52,612 nt of DNA from an uncultured bacterium (GTDB taxonomy: Bacteria > Bacteroidota > Bacteroidia > Chitinophagales > Chitinophagaceae), in NCBI GenBank assembly GCA_903834825.1, contig CAILKQ010000057.1:1-52612 (forward strand). Reading direction: 5' to 3'. Positions 14,740 through 24,301 of this stretch are shown piece after piece (the stretch's first letter is position 1; the number at the start of each line of letters is the position of its first letter). The notes under the pieces were generated by a model. That model searched no databases. It had not been told where the DNA came from and was given only the letters and a program-made list of their open reading frames with translations. Both the position numbers and the translations under genes were made by a program.

Positions 14740-17562
14740 ATGCCAAAAGACGCTTCGATTCATTCAGTACTCATCATCGGATCAGGACCAATCATCATCG
14801 GACAGGCCTGTGAATTTGACTATTCAGGTACCCAGGCTGCCAGAAGTCTCCGCGAAGAGGGCATTAAAGTGATCCTGATCAATTCCAATCCGGCAACGAT
14901 CATGACCGATCCCATGATGGCTGACAGGGTTTACCTCTTGCCATTGAATACGGAAAGCATCGAACAGATTCTTCAGGAAAACCAGATTGATGCAGTGTTG
15001 GCTACCATGGGCGGACAAACAGCCCTCAACCTGGCCAAAGAAGCTGCGGAATTGGGGATTTGGGAAAAATACAATGTAAAACTGATTGGCGTTGATATAA
15101 AGGCCATTGACAAGGCTGAGGACAGGGAACTGTTCAGACAGTGGATGATCCGCATGGGCATCCAGGTGGCTCCTGCAAGAACAGCCAACTCATTTTTGGA
15201 AGGCAAAGAGTTTGCCCAGGAAATTGGATTTCCACTGGTCATCAGGCCCTCTTTCACGTTGGGTGGAACTGGTGGAGGCATTGTGTACAGCAAAGAATTC
15301 CTGGATGAGGCGTTGAACCGTGGCCTTTCAGCATCTCCCATTCATGAGGTTCTGGTTGAAAAAGCAGTATTGGGATGGAAGGAATTTGAACTTGAATTGC
15401 TCAGGGATTCGAAGGACAATGTTGCCATTATTTGTACGGTAGAGAACTTTGACCCCATGGGGGTTCATACGGGTGATTCCATCACGGTAGCCCCGGCAAT
15501 GACCTTGAGCGATACTGCCTTTCAGCTGATGAGGAATACGGCCATCAGGATGATGCGTGACCTTGGGAATTTTGCTGGGGGTTGTAATGTGCAGTTCGCC
15601 TTGAACCCTGAAACTGAGGAAATCATCGCCATTGAAATCAATCCCCGCGTAAGCCGCTCTTCTGCCCTGGCATCCAAAGCAACAGGATATCCCATTGCCA
15701 AAATTGCAGCAAAACTTGCACTGGGCTATAGCCTTGATGAATTAAAAAACCAAATCACCCAAACCACTTCCGCCTTTTTTGAGCCTGCACTGGACTATGT
15801 CATCGTAAAGGTTCCAAGGTGGAACTTCGACAAATTCAAAGGGGCCAATGATACCCTGGGGCTTCAAATGAAATCTGTAGGTGAAGTGATGTCGATTGGA
15901 AGAAGCTTTACCGAAGCCATTCAAAAGGCCTGTCAAAGCCTGGAAAACAATGCGGTAGGATTGGGATACTATGGCAAGAGCATGATGCATGCCAATGAGA
16001 TACTGGAGTACCTCAAGACCCCCAAATGGGACAGGATATTCCGCATCAAGGATGCCCTGATGATGGGCATCAGTGTAAAATCAATTTGTCAGGCCACCTT
16101 GATTGACAGGTGGTTTATTTATGAAATACAGAAGATTGTTGATGTAGAGAAAGAAATCGCCAAATATAAATTTGATTCACTGCCCATTGAATTGATCAGA
16201 AAAGCAAAACACCATGGCTTTAGCGATGAGCAGATTTGCAAGATCATGCAAGATGGTACTGAGGATGCTGTTTATGAAAAAAGAAAGGCAGCCGGCATCA
16301 CCAGGGTATACAAAATGGTGGATACCTGTTCTGCAGAATTTGAAGCCAAAACACCTTATTTCTACAGCAGTTTTGAAAACAATGGCACCAACGAAAGCAA
16401 GGTTAGCGACAAGAAAAAAATCATCGTACTGGGCTCAGGCCCCAACAGGATAGGCCAGGGCATTGAGTTTGATTATTGTTGTGTACACGGCTTGCTCGCC
16501 ATCAAGGAATGCGGATTTGAGGCCATCATGGTCAACTGCAATCCTGAAACTGTTTCCACAGATTTTGACATTGCAGACAAGCTCTATTTTGAACCAGTGT
16601 ACTGGGAACATCTCTGGGAATTGATTGAGTATGAAAAGCCTGAAGGCGTTATCGTGCAACTGGGTGGACAAACTGCCTTGAAGCTGGCCGAAAAACTACA
16701 CAAAAAAGGAATCAAGATCATCGGCACCTCCTTCGATAACATGGACATTGCCGAAGACCGTGGACGCTTCAGTGACATGCTGAAAAGCCTGGAAATCCCC
16801 TATCCCAACTATGGCACTGCCAATACCGTCGATGAGGCTGTTGAAGCGGCCCAAAAAGTGGGATACCCCGTGCTGGTCAGACCATCCTATGTTTTGGGTG
16901 GACAAAGGATGCGCATCGTCATCAACGATGATGAATTGGAATCTGCGGTAGTGAGCCTGCTCAAGCATTTGCCTGACAACAAGATCCTCATAGACCATTT
17001 CCTAGACCGTTGCCAGGAAGCAGAAATTGATGGCATTTTCGACGGAGAAAATTTCCATGTGATGGGTGTGATGGAACATATTGAACCAGCGGGCATCCAC
17101 AGTGGAGACAGCAATGCCGTACTTCCTGCCTTCAACCTTACGCCACTTGAGGTGACCACCATGGAATTCTATGCAGAAAAAATTGCTAGAGCACTCGACA
17201 TCAGGGGATTGATCAATATACAGTTTGCCATCAAGAAAGGCCAGGTATTTGTGATTGAGGCCAACCCACGTGCTTCAAGAACAACACCATTCATTGCAAA
17301 AGCCTATCAAATTCCTTACCTGAACATTGCGACCAAGATCATGATGGGAACGCACAAGTTGACTGATTTTACCTACGAGAAAAAATTAGAAGGATTTGCG
17401 ATCAAGGAACCGGTGTTCAGTTTCGATAAATTTCCTGGCGTCAGCAAGGAATTAGGACCAGAAATGAAATCGACTGGCGAGGCCATTCGTTTCATCAAAG
17501 ACCTCAGGGATCCTTATTTCAGGACTTTATACAAGGAACGCAGCATGCACCTGAGCAAATAA
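14740..17562 (+). CDS. carB: Carbamoyl-phosphate synthase large subunit, lacking the C-terminal MGS-like domain
   Basis: Makes carbamoyl phosphate from bicarbonate, ammonia and two ATP for pyrimidine and arginine synthesis. The 940 residues contain the two homologous halves: the carboxyphosphate unit with an ATP-grasp domain (start VLIIGSGPIIIGQACEFDYS; EINPRVSRSSALASKATG near 303-320), the linking helical region near 400-550, and the carbamate unit (IVLGSGPNRIGQGIEFDY near 560; EANPRASRTTPF near 840). It ends about 130 residues earlier than the E. coli enzyme (about 1070), so the allosteric MGS-like domain that binds UMP, IMP and ornithine is missing. The stop is clean, and shorter CarB proteins are known in Bacteroidota, so this is not a frameshift. 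carA is not in the window. Confidence 0.96.
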   Translation: MPKDASIHSVLIIGSGPIIIGQACEFDYSGTQAARSLREEGIKVILINSNPATIMTDPMMADRVYLLPLNTESIEQILQENQIDAVLATMGGQTALNLAKEAAELGIWEKYNVKLIGVDIKAIDKAEDRELFRQWMIRMGIQVAPARTANSFLEGKEFAQEIGFPLVIRPSFTLGGTGGGIVYSKEFLDEALNRGLSASPIHEVLVEKAVLGWKEFELELLRDSKDNVAIICTVENFDPMGVHTGDSITVAPAMTLSDTAFQLMRNTAIRMMRDLGNFAGGCNVQFALNPETEEIIAIEINPRVSRSSALASKATGYPIAKIAAKLALGYSLDELKNQITQTTSAFFEPALDYVIVKVPRWNFDKFKGANDTLGLQMKSVGEVMSIGRSFTEAIQKACQSLENNAVGLGYYGKSMMHANEILEYLKTPKWDRIFRIKDALMMGISVKSICQATLIDRWFIYEIQKIVDVEKEIAKYKFDSLPIELIRKAKHHGFSDEQICKIMQDGTEDAVYEKRKAAGITRVYKMVDTCSAEFEAKTPYFYSSFENNGTNESKVSDKKKIIVLGSGPNRIGQGIEFDYCCVHGLLAIKECGFEAIMVNCNPETVSTDFDIADKLYFEPVYWEHLWELIEYEKPEGVIVQLGGQTALKLAEKLHKKGIKIIGTSFDNMDIAEDRGRFSDMLKSLEIPYPNYGTANTVDEAVEAAQKVGYPVLVRPSYVLGGQRMRIVINDDELESAVVSLLKHLPDNKILIDHFLDRCQEAEIDGIFDGENFHVMGVMEHIEPAGIHSGDSNAVLPAFNLTPLEVTTMEFYAEKIARALDIRGLINIQFAIKKGQVFVIEANPRASRTTPFIAKAYQIPYLNIATKIMMGTHKLTDFTYEKKLEGFAIKEPVFSFDKFPGVSKELGPEMKSTGEAIRFIKDLRDPYFRTLYKERSMHLSK

Positions 17563-17584
17563 ACCTATTGCTCCGATTCAGCTT

Positions 17585-18778
17585 CTAGCACGCCGCTTGC
17601 TCATCATCACAACATGCGAGGATAATGCTACAGGCTGTTCGTGTTTCTTCTTCTGTGATGATCAGGGGTGGAGCCAATCGCATGCAGTGGGACGCAAAAA
17701 GAAACCAGTCCGTGAATACCCCTTTTGCGATGCAGCGATCAATGATTTTCTTGTTCAGGTCCCATGTGCCAAAATCAATGGCCATCAACAACCCCGCCGA
17801 CCTGAATCCCTTGATCATGGGATGATGCAACAGTTCAGCGAAAAGCAGTTCATTTTTCTTTACCTGAGAAATCAGTTTTTCATCAACCAACAATTCAAGG
17901 GCTGCCAATCCAGCTGCACAACAAACAGGGTGACCGCCAAATGTGGTGATATGCCCAAGCACTGGATTGAGCGTAAAACTGTCCATCATTTGCTTTGATG
18001 CTACAAATGCACCCAATGGCATGCCTCCCCCAAGGGCCTTGCCCAACAAAAGGATATCAGGCACAATATCAAATTGCTCGAAGGCAAACATGGATCCTGT
18101 ACGTCCAAATCCGGTCTGGATCTCATCCAACACCAGCAAAGTGCCCGTTTCATTGCAACGTTGCCTGAGTGCTTTCATCCAATCAATTGAAGGCGACATG
18201 ACCCCTCTTTCCGCTTGTATAACTTCTGCAATAACACAAGCAGTATGTGCATCAATGGCATCCAGTGATTCCATCTGGTTGTGGTGAACATGTTTGACTC
18301 CGGGAATCAGGGGCCGATAGGCGTTCCGCCAATATTCACTGCCCATGACACTCAATGCACCCTGCGTTGAGCCATGGTAGGAATCGTTGAAAGCCACCAT
18401 GTTGGTACGCCCTGTCAACCGTTTGGCCAGTTTCATGGCACCCTCTGTTGCTTCTGAACCTGAACTGGTAAAATAAACGGCATCCAATGATGCAGGAAGC
18501 AGGCTGGCGAGCCTTGAGGCATACTGCACCTGGGGCGATTCAATCAATTCACCATACACCATGATGTGCATGTACTGATCAACCTGGTCCTTGATGGCCT
18601 TTACAACCCTTGGATGGCAATGGCCTACATTGCATACGCTGATGCCACTGATCACATCAATGTATTCCTTTCCGTCCCTGTCCCACATCTTGCAACCCGC
18701 TGCCCGCACAATCTCCAATGCAAGTGGCGCATCTGAGGTTTGTGCAACATGTTGCAAGAAAAGTTCCCGTTGGTTCAT
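17585..18778 (-). CDS. Class III PLP-dependent aminotransferase
   Basis: Aminotransferase of the acetylornithine/ornithine (fold type I, class III) family, 397 residues. Visible motifs are SGSEA at 106-110 (phosphate binding), the DEIQTGFGRTG block at 218-228, and the Schiff-base lysine K247 in LLLGKALGGGMPLG. The substrate cannot be fixed: candidates are acetylornithine, 4-aminobutyrate or another omega-amino acid, and no arginine-pathway gene lies next to it. The ATG at 18778 (MNQRELFLQH) is preferred over an in-frame TTG at 18796, which lies upstream of a near-consensus -7 element. It is convergent with carB (22 bp apart) and divergent from the gamma carbonic anhydrase gene. Confidence 0.92.
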   Translation of the reverse strand: MNQRELFLQHVAQTSDAPLALEIVRAAGCKMWDRDGKEYIDVISGISVCNVGHCHPRVVKAIKDQVDQYMHIMVYGELIESPQVQYASRLASLLPASLDAVYFTSSGSEATEGAMKLAKRLTGRTNMVAFNDSYHGSTQGALSVMGSEYWRNAYRPLIPGVKHVHHNQMESLDAIDAHTACVIAEVIQAERGVMSPSIDWMKALRQRCNETGTLLVLDEIQTGFGRTGSMFAFEQFDIVPDILLLGKALGGGMPLGAFVASKQMMDSFTLNPVLGHITTFGGHPVCCAAGLAALELLVDEKLISQVKKNELLFAELLHHPMIKGFRSAGLLMAIDFGTWDLNKKIIDRCIAKGVFTDWFLFASHCMRLAPPLIITEEETRTACSIILACCDDEQAAC

Positions 18779-18783
18779 AAAAG

Positions 18784-18791
18784 CAAAGTTC
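18784..18791 (-). promoter_or_regulatory. Possible -7 element GAACTTTG for the aminotransferase gene
   Basis: Seven of eight positions match TAnnTTTG. It ends five bases before the ATG at 18778 and supports that start. It shares the 42-bp divergent spacer with the element for the carbonic anhydrase gene. Confidence 0.35.
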
Positions 18792-18803
18792 CGCAATATG
18801 CGA

Positions 18804-18811
18804 TAACTTTA
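18804..18811 (+). promoter_or_regulatory. Possible -7 element TAACTTTA for the gamma carbonic anhydrase gene
   Basis: Seven of eight positions match TAnnTTTG (last base A). It ends nine bases before the ATG at 18821, which would leave a very short leader. No -33 TTG at normal spacing is seen. Confidence 0.35.
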
Positions 18812-18820
18812 AGAAAAAAT

Positions 18821-19333
18821 ATGCCGGTCATTCTCCCTGTAAAAGGTATTTCCCCTGCGTTTGGTGAAGATGTATTCATTGCCCCCAATGCCACCATTGT
18901 TGGCGATGTGCGCATGGGAGACCATTGCAGCATCTGGTTCAATGCCGTGGTCCGTGGCGATGTAAATGGCATCAGCATTGGCAACAGGGTCAACATCCAG
19001 GACAATGCTGTCATTCATTGTACTTACGAAAAAAATCCAACCAGCATCGGCAATAATGTGAGCATAGGGCATGCTGCTATTGTTCATGGCTGCACAGTAC
19101 ACGACAATGTGCTGATTGGAATGGGAGCAATTGTAATGGACAGGGCTGTCATCGGTAGCAATTCCATCATTGCAGCAGGTGCTGTTGTGTTGGAAGGCAC
19201 CATCGTACCCGAAGGCTCCATTTTTGCCGGTGTACCTGCCAAAAAAGTAAAAGATATTTCACCAGAAAAAATCAGCGGAGAAATAGAAAGGATTGCCAAC
19301 AATTATTCGATGTACAGCAGTTGGTTCAAATAA
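18821..19333 (+). CDS. Gamma carbonic anhydrase family protein
   Basis: Left-handed beta-helix protein of 170 residues made of hexapeptide repeats. The three histidines expected to bind zinc are present: H66 (VIHC), H84 and H89 (SIGHAAIVHG, five apart as in the archaeal Cam enzyme), and the NAVVRGD segment near 41-47 matches the family. It may hydrate CO2 or have lost activity, as many YrdA/PaaY-like members have weak or unknown activity. The ATG at 18821 is used; longer in-frame starts overlap the divergent aminotransferase gene. It ends three bases from the convergent rsgA stop. Confidence 0.92.
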   Translation: MPVILPVKGISPAFGEDVFIAPNATIVGDVRMGDHCSIWFNAVVRGDVNGISIGNRVNIQDNAVIHCTYEKNPTSIGNNVSIGHAAIVHGCTVHDNVLIGMGAIVMDRAVIGSNSIIAAGAVVLEGTIVPEGSIFAGVPAKKVKDISPEKISGEIERIANNYSMYSSWFK

Positions 19334-19336
19334 GGA

Positions 19337-20263
19337 TCACCACTGCCTTTCCTGGATGCTGTCAAGAATGGAAAGATAGCTCACATACCTTTCCTCATGA
19401 ATGCTGCTATTGAAAACGGCTTTTTTTACTGCACAGCCCGGCTCATTGATGTGCATGCAATCATTGAACTGGCAATCGTTCATGACGGCCCTCATTTCAG
19501 GAAAATAATGGGATAGCTCTTGTTTTGAAATGTCCGCAATGGCAAACTCCCGCATGCCCGGTGTGTCAATCAGTCTTCCTCCTTTTGGAAGATCATACAT
19601 TTCTGCAAATGTAGTGGTATGCATTCCCTTGCCACTCCAGTCACTTACTTCACTGGTGCGGATGTTTTCATTTTCCAGGATCTCATTGATCAGGCTTGAT
19701 TTTCCAACACCTGAGTGCCCACTGATCAAGCTCATCTTGTCATGTAAAACATCCCTCAGCAAATCAATTCCTTGCTTGGTTCTTACGGAAGTCAAAAGCA
19801 CCTTGTAGCCTACCGCTTCGTACATCGCTTTTCTGTTTTCAAACAGCTCCATCTCCTTCGCTCCATAAATATCTGCCTTGTTGAACAATACAATGGCAGG
19901 AATATGAAAGGCTTCGCAGGTAACCAGAAAGCGATCAATAAAACCCACAGAAGTACGGGGATCTTTGAGTGTGGCCACCAGCAAGGACTGGTCCAGGTTG
20001 GAGGCAATGATATGGTGCATTCTCCTGTTGGCGGGAGATATCCTGTTGACATAATTTCGTCTCGGAAAAAGATCGTTGATCATGACCCTGTTTTCCAGTT
20101 CGTCCTCCATATCAAAGGCAACCTGATCACCCACTGCTATAGGATTGGTTGAAGTGATGCCTTCCATCTTGAATTTCCCTTTCAGCCTTGCTTTGTAAAA
20201 AGCATGGTCCTCGCCTTTTACGGAGTACCAGCTTCCTGTAGATTTATAGATGGTTCCCTTCAT
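19337..20263 (-). CDS. rsgA: Ribosome small subunit-dependent GTPase A
   Basis: GTPase that checks late 30S subunit maturation and is released from the 30S on GTP hydrolysis. The 308 residues have the OB-fold at about 1-75, a circularly permuted GTPase domain with G4 NKAD (128-131) before G1 GHSGVGKSS (182-190) and G3 DTPG (233-236), and a C-terminal zinc knuckle with C264, C269, H271 and C277. The order of G motifs is diagnostic. The ATG at 20263 is chosen; an in-frame extension to 20368 would overlap nadE. It follows nadE by 26 bp and is probably co-transcribed with it. Confidence 0.96.
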   Translation of the reverse strand: MKGTIYKSTGSWYSVKGEDHAFYKARLKGKFKMEGITSTNPIAVGDQVAFDMEDELENRVMINDLFPRRNYVNRISPANRRMHHIIASNLDQSLLVATLKDPRTSVGFIDRFLVTCEAFHIPAIVLFNKADIYGAKEMELFENRKAMYEAVGYKVLLTSVRTKQGIDLLRDVLHDKMSLISGHSGVGKSSLINEILENENIRTSEVSDWSGKGMHTTTFAEMYDLPKGGRLIDTPGMREFAIADISKQELSHYFPEMRAVMNDCQFNDCMHINEPGCAVKKAVFNSSIHEERYVSYLSILDSIQERQW

Positions 20264-20289
20264 TCTTGCTGCAAGGTAAACATATCGCG

Positions 20290-22002
20290 TTAACTGAGGT
20301 ATTTTGCAACAATCGGAAACCTTCTTCCCACGCCAAAGGCCTTGGTGCTGACCCTGATGATCGGGCAAAACTGGTTCCGCTTGTATTCACTGGCATTGAC
20401 CAGTTTCAGGGCCCGCTTTACCAGCGCTCCATCAAATCCAGCGGCAATGATGTCGGCAAGACCTTTCCGCCTTTCAATGTAGAGATAGAGGATCCTGTCC
20501 AATACATCATAATCGGGAAGGCTGTCACTGTCCTTTTGGTTGGGCCGCAGCTCCGCCGAAGGTGCCTTGGTGAGGATATGAACAGGAATGATTTCCTCCT
20601 GGCTGTTGAGGTATTGTGCAAGGGCATATACCTGTGTTTTGTACAGGTCCCCAATCACACTCAACCCACCTGCCATGTCTCCGTAAAGGGTTCCATAACC
20701 CGTAGCCAATTCACTTTTGTTGGATGTATTGAGCAGTACATGTCCAAATTTATTGGCAATGGCCATGAGGATATTTCCCCGGCTCCGGCTTTGTATGTTT
20801 TCCTCCGCCAGCCCGAATGCTGTGCCTGAGAACAAAGGATCCAATGACCCAAGGATGGCTTCATACACGGATTGAATCGGCACAACATGGTAGGGATTTC
20901 CCAATTGCTGGCTCAATGCAACCGCATCTTCTACGGAGTGGCTGCTGGAAAAACCAGAGGGCATCAACACAGCGGTAACATTGTCCTTCCCCAAAGCCTC
21001 AACAGCAAGGGTAAGCACCACTGCAGAATCAATACCGCCACTTGACCCAAGGATTGCTTTTGTGAAGCCCATCTTGGAAAAATAATCCCGGATACCCAAA
21101 ACCAGCGCTGCTTTTACCTGTGCTATATTGTTCTCTTTTGTGAGATAGGCAATGATGGTATCTGGATCATCGGTTTTGGCAACCCTCATATCTGCTGTCA
21201 TCAAGTGCTGGCCCGTTGCGTCGCTGGTACCCTGCTGCCCAACCAGTTTTTCCGTATCCACCAACAGGTAATCCTCCTCAAAATATTTCATCTCGGCAGC
21301 AATCACCGCGTTGTCTGCACATACCAGGCTGCCTCCATCAAAAACTATTTCAGTCTGTGCGCCCACTGCATTGCAATAAATCATGGGCACCTTGTATTTC
21401 TTCACATTCAAGCGGATCACTTCTTTTCTGTCTTCATCATGATCATAATCGAAAGGGGAAGCGGAAAGGTTGATCATAAGATCAGGTTTTTGCTTCATCA
21501 ATTCATCCATGGGGCAGACCCTGTAAAGCGGATTATCCCCCAGGTTCCAGATGTCTTCACAAATGGTGATGGCCAATTTCTTGCCCATGAATTCGATACA
21601 AGTCCAACTGTATGCCGGCTCAAAATAGCGGTATTCATCAAACACATCGTAATTGGGAAGCAAACTTTTGCTGACTATTCCCTGGATTTTGCCATTGTAC
21701 AAGAGCAAGGCTGAATTCAAAAGATTCTTCCCCTCTGGTTGAGGATTGGGTGTTGGGGCCCCAACAATGATCCCAATACCATGGCTATGCTGGGCGATTT
21801 CCTGAATGGTTTTTTCTGTTTGCTGCAAGAAATCCTCAAACTCCAGAAAGTCGCGCGGGGGATAACCACATACCGATAATTCAGAGAAGACAATCAAATC
21901 AGCCCCCGCCTTTCTGCCATCCTCAACAGCCTGGATCATTTTGTCCCTGTTGAGGGTAAAATTTCCAATATGGTAATTCTGTTGGGCTACGTAAATCTTC
22001 AT
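20290..22002 (-). CDS. nadE: Glutamine-dependent NAD+ synthetase
   Basis: Catalyses the final step of NAD synthesis, amidating deamido-NAD with ammonia from glutamine. The 570 residues comprise an N-terminal nitrilase-type glutaminase with the triad E41, K112 and C148 (ITICED), and a C-terminal synthetase domain with the ATP-pyrophosphatase loop SSGGIDS at 320-326 and downstream NTSNKSELATGYGTLYGD. Both parts are complete, so it can use glutamine directly. A near-consensus -7 element CAATTTTG sits four bases upstream of the ATG. gldB is divergent with a 102-bp spacer. The nadE-gldB neighbourhood is also known in gliding flavobacteria. Confidence 0.97.
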   Translation of the reverse strand: MKIYVAQQNYHIGNFTLNRDKMIQAVEDGRKAGADLIVFSELSVCGYPPRDFLEFEDFLQQTEKTIQEIAQHSHGIGIIVGAPTPNPQPEGKNLLNSALLLYNGKIQGIVSKSLLPNYDVFDEYRYFEPAYSWTCIEFMGKKLAITICEDIWNLGDNPLYRVCPMDELMKQKPDLMINLSASPFDYDHDEDRKEVIRLNVKKYKVPMIYCNAVGAQTEIVFDGGSLVCADNAVIAAEMKYFEEDYLLVDTEKLVGQQGTSDATGQHLMTADMRVAKTDDPDTIIAYLTKENNIAQVKAALVLGIRDYFSKMGFTKAILGSSGGIDSAVVLTLAVEALGKDNVTAVLMPSGFSSSHSVEDAVALSQQLGNPYHVVPIQSVYEAILGSLDPLFSGTAFGLAEENIQSRSRGNILMAIANKFGHVLLNTSNKSELATGYGTLYGDMAGGLSVIGDLYKTQVYALAQYLNSQEEIIPVHILTKAPSAELRPNQKDSDSLPDYDVLDRILYLYIERRKGLADIIAAGFDGALVKRALKLVNASEYKRNQFCPIIRVSTKAFGVGRRFPIVAKYLS

Positions 22003-22104
22003 AGAGCAAAATTGAGGAAATAAAGGGAATTATTGTTAAAAAGAAAAAGCCCTGAGATGGTCAATCGCAGAATGATTAATTTTATATCCCAAAACTGAAT
22101 AAAA

Positions 22105-23163
22105 ATGAAGTTGAGCACGCAAACCCAATCATTGGTTGCCCTGGTAATGATTGCCGGATTATTGTTCTCTGGCTGTGATGAAAGTCCTGCCAAGCCGGAT
22201 GTCCGCCAAATCAAGGTCAGCTTGAAAATGCAGCGTTTTGAAAAAGATTTTTTTGCGTTGGATACCAATGATCTTGACAGGGGATTTGAAAAACTCAGGG
22301 TTGATTACCATGGTTTTTTGAATGATTACACAGGAAAAATACTTGGGTTAGAAGGAAAGGATACCTCCCAATGGGACATGGCAATCAAAGCGTTTATACG
22401 GGATTACAGACCCATTTATGATTCCGCACAGAAAATTGACAAAGGCATCGAAGCTGCAAAATTGGATATTGAAGAGGGGCTGAAATATGTAAAATTTTAC
22501 TTCCCCTCTTACCAGTTGCCTGAGCAATTCATCACTTTCATTGGCCCCATAGATGCTTTTGCATATAGCCAAACCGGAGGATCCGGCGACATCATTACTG
22601 CATTTGGCCTCTGTACCGGATTGCAATTGCACCTTGGTGGAAATTCAATGGTCTACAAAAGCGAGGCAGGCATGCAACTCTACCCAGAATATATATCAAG
22701 AAAATTTGAAACAGACTACATCGCAGTGAATTGTATGAAGAACATCATCGATGATATCCATACCCCCCTTCAGGCCGGTGAATCAATGCTGACCATTATG
22801 GTAGACCACGGAAAGCGGATGTATGTGCTGGACCTGATGTTGCCAGATACAAAAGAGGAGATAAAACTCGGCTATACTTCAAAACAATTAAAGGCGGTAA
22901 AGAACAGCGAAGGATTCATCTGGAATTACTTCAATGAAAACAACCTGCTGTTTGAAAAAGATCTGTTGAAGATGCGCTCTTTTGTTACAGATGGGCCATC
23001 AACTGATGAATTCGGATGGGGCTCTCCGGGTTTCATTTCCCTTTACACAGGAAGACAACTCATCAGGGCCTACATGAAAAAACATCCAGAAACAAGCCTT
23101 AATGCACTGCTTGCCCTGGATGCCAATAAAATTCTTTCTGGTGCTGGTTACAAACCCAGGTAG
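22105..23163 (+). CDS. gldB: Gliding motility lipoprotein GldB
   Basis: Predicted outer-envelope lipoprotein of the GldB family, which is required for gliding and associated with the T9SS machinery in Flavobacterium. The 352 residues begin with a lipoprotein signal peptide with cysteine at position 24 (LLFSGC). The C-terminal region contains GSPGFISLYTGRQLIRAYM followed by LLALDANKILSGAGYKPR, which resembles the conserved GldB C terminus (SPG...G..I...YM...LL.LDA..I...). Adjacency to nadE fits the arrangement in Flavobacteriia. GldB-like proteins also occur in non-gliding Bacteroidota, so motility is not proven. The end overlaps the convergent desaturase stop by 16 bp. Confidence 0.82.
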   Translation: MKLSTQTQSLVALVMIAGLLFSGCDESPAKPDVRQIKVSLKMQRFEKDFFALDTNDLDRGFEKLRVDYHGFLNDYTGKILGLEGKDTSQWDMAIKAFIRDYRPIYDSAQKIDKGIEAAKLDIEEGLKYVKFYFPSYQLPEQFITFIGPIDAFAYSQTGGSGDIITAFGLCTGLQLHLGGNSMVYKSEAGMQLYPEYISRKFETDYIAVNCMKNIIDDIHTPLQAGESMLTIMVDHGKRMYVLDLMLPDTKEEIKLGYTSKQLKAVKNSEGFIWNYFNENNLLFEKDLLKMRSFVTDGPSTDEFGWGSPGFISLYTGRQLIRAYMKKHPETSLNALLALDANKILSGAGYKPR

Positions 23164-24236
23164 GCCTGTGGGCGTTGTCCCATCGTATGCATAAACCGCA
23201 CATGTGATGCAATCGCTGCCCTGGTGGTGGGGAAATAATTGTAATAGAGGTCAAATTGCTCACAGGTTTGTTTCACAATTTGGCTGATGGCAGGGTAGTG
23301 AATATGGCTTATCCTTGGAAAAAGATGGTGTTCAATTTGGTAGTTCAATCCACCAACAAACCAAGTCACAATCCTGTTGGAGAAAGCAAAATTGGCTGTT
23401 GTTTTCACCTGGTGAATGGCCCACTCATTTTCAATTTTGACCGGATCCACACCAGCAACTTCAAATTCAGCATGCTCTACAACATGGGCCAATTGAAATA
23501 CAACGGCAATGGTTACACCCAAGGTAAACTGACTGATCACGAAACCAACCAACCAGGCCTGCCAGCCAATCATCAAAACCGGTACAACAATATAGAAAGC
23601 AATGAAAAAGATCTTACCGGTCCAGAATACCACATGGTCCATGGTTTCCATTTTTTTCAATGGAGTGGTATGGATTTTTTTGGAAAAATATTTTGTGTAG
23701 TCCATCAAGAACATGAACAATGATGTGAAACCATACAAAGCAAACATATAAATGCTTTGGTATTTGTGCATGGGTTTCCAGGGTTGAGAAGAGCATTGGC
23801 GCATGAATGGCATGTTGTTGATGTCATCATCAACACCATCAACATTGGTATAGGTATGGTGAATGATGTTGTGCTTCATCTTCCACATGAAAGCATTTCC
23901 TCCAAGAAAATTATGGGTTAGCCCGAAAATCTCATTGACCCATCCCTTGGTGGAGAAACTACCATGGCAAGCATCATGCATCACATTGAAGCCAATGGCA
24001 GCCATGTTGAGCCCAAAAACAACCCAGAGCAGGGATGAAACTGCCCAATGCATATTGAGCATCATCAATGCCATATAAATGGCGATGGCTGTTGGAATCA
24101 GCACCATTGTCTTGCCATAAAGCTTCCAGTTGCCCGTTTTCTTCATGCCGTTGCGCTCGAAATAGGCATCCACCTCAGCTTTCAATGCATTGAAGAAAAC
24201 CTTGTTCTTGTTGTTGAAAGTAACCTTATATCCCAT
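23148..24236 (-). CDS. Membrane fatty-acid (acyl-CoA/lipid) desaturase
   Basis: Integral-membrane di-iron desaturase of 362 residues, similar to delta-6/linoleoyl-CoA desaturases but without a fused cytochrome b5 domain. All three histidine boxes are present: HDACH at 87-91, HNIIHH at 122-127 and QIEHH near residue 315, the last with the Q typical of front-end desaturases. Hydrophobic segments at about 42-62, 65-83 and 190-240 give the usual two-hairpin topology. Its likely role is unsaturated fatty-acid formation in membrane lipids. A TAAATTTG element lies about 36 bp upstream. Regiospecificity cannot be told from sequence. Confidence 0.9.
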   Translation of the reverse strand: MGYKVTFNNKNKVFFNALKAEVDAYFERNGMKKTGNWKLYGKTMVLIPTAIAIYMALMMLNMHWAVSSLLWVVFGLNMAAIGFNVMHDACHGSFSTKGWVNEIFGLTHNFLGGNAFMWKMKHNIIHHTYTNVDGVDDDINNMPFMRQCSSQPWKPMHKYQSIYMFALYGFTSLFMFLMDYTKYFSKKIHTTPLKKMETMDHVVFWTGKIFFIAFYIVVPVLMIGWQAWLVGFVISQFTLGVTIAVVFQLAHVVEHAEFEVAGVDPVKIENEWAIHQVKTTANFAFSNRIVTWFVGGLNYQIEHHLFPRISHIHYPAISQIVKQTCEQFDLYYNYFPTTRAAIASHVRFMHTMGQRPQAYLGL

Positions 24237-24271
24237 AAAAAATCTTTTGCCTTAACGAATAAATGAATGTA

Positions 24272-24279
24272 CAAATTTA
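24272..24279 (-). promoter_or_regulatory. -7 promoter element TAAATTTG for the desaturase gene
   Basis: Exact TAnnTTTG match in the 65-bp gap between apaG and the desaturase gene, giving a predicted leader of about 30 bases. A TTG ten bases upstream is too close for a normal -33 element. Confidence 0.5.
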
Positions 24280-24301
24280 CACCATGTACCAATAGCGCCA
24301 C

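Noticed and set aside
17562-17584. Frameshift truncation of carB
   Set aside because: The coding sequence ends cleanly, the next gene begins after 22 bp, and no MGS-like remnant is seen in other frames downstream.
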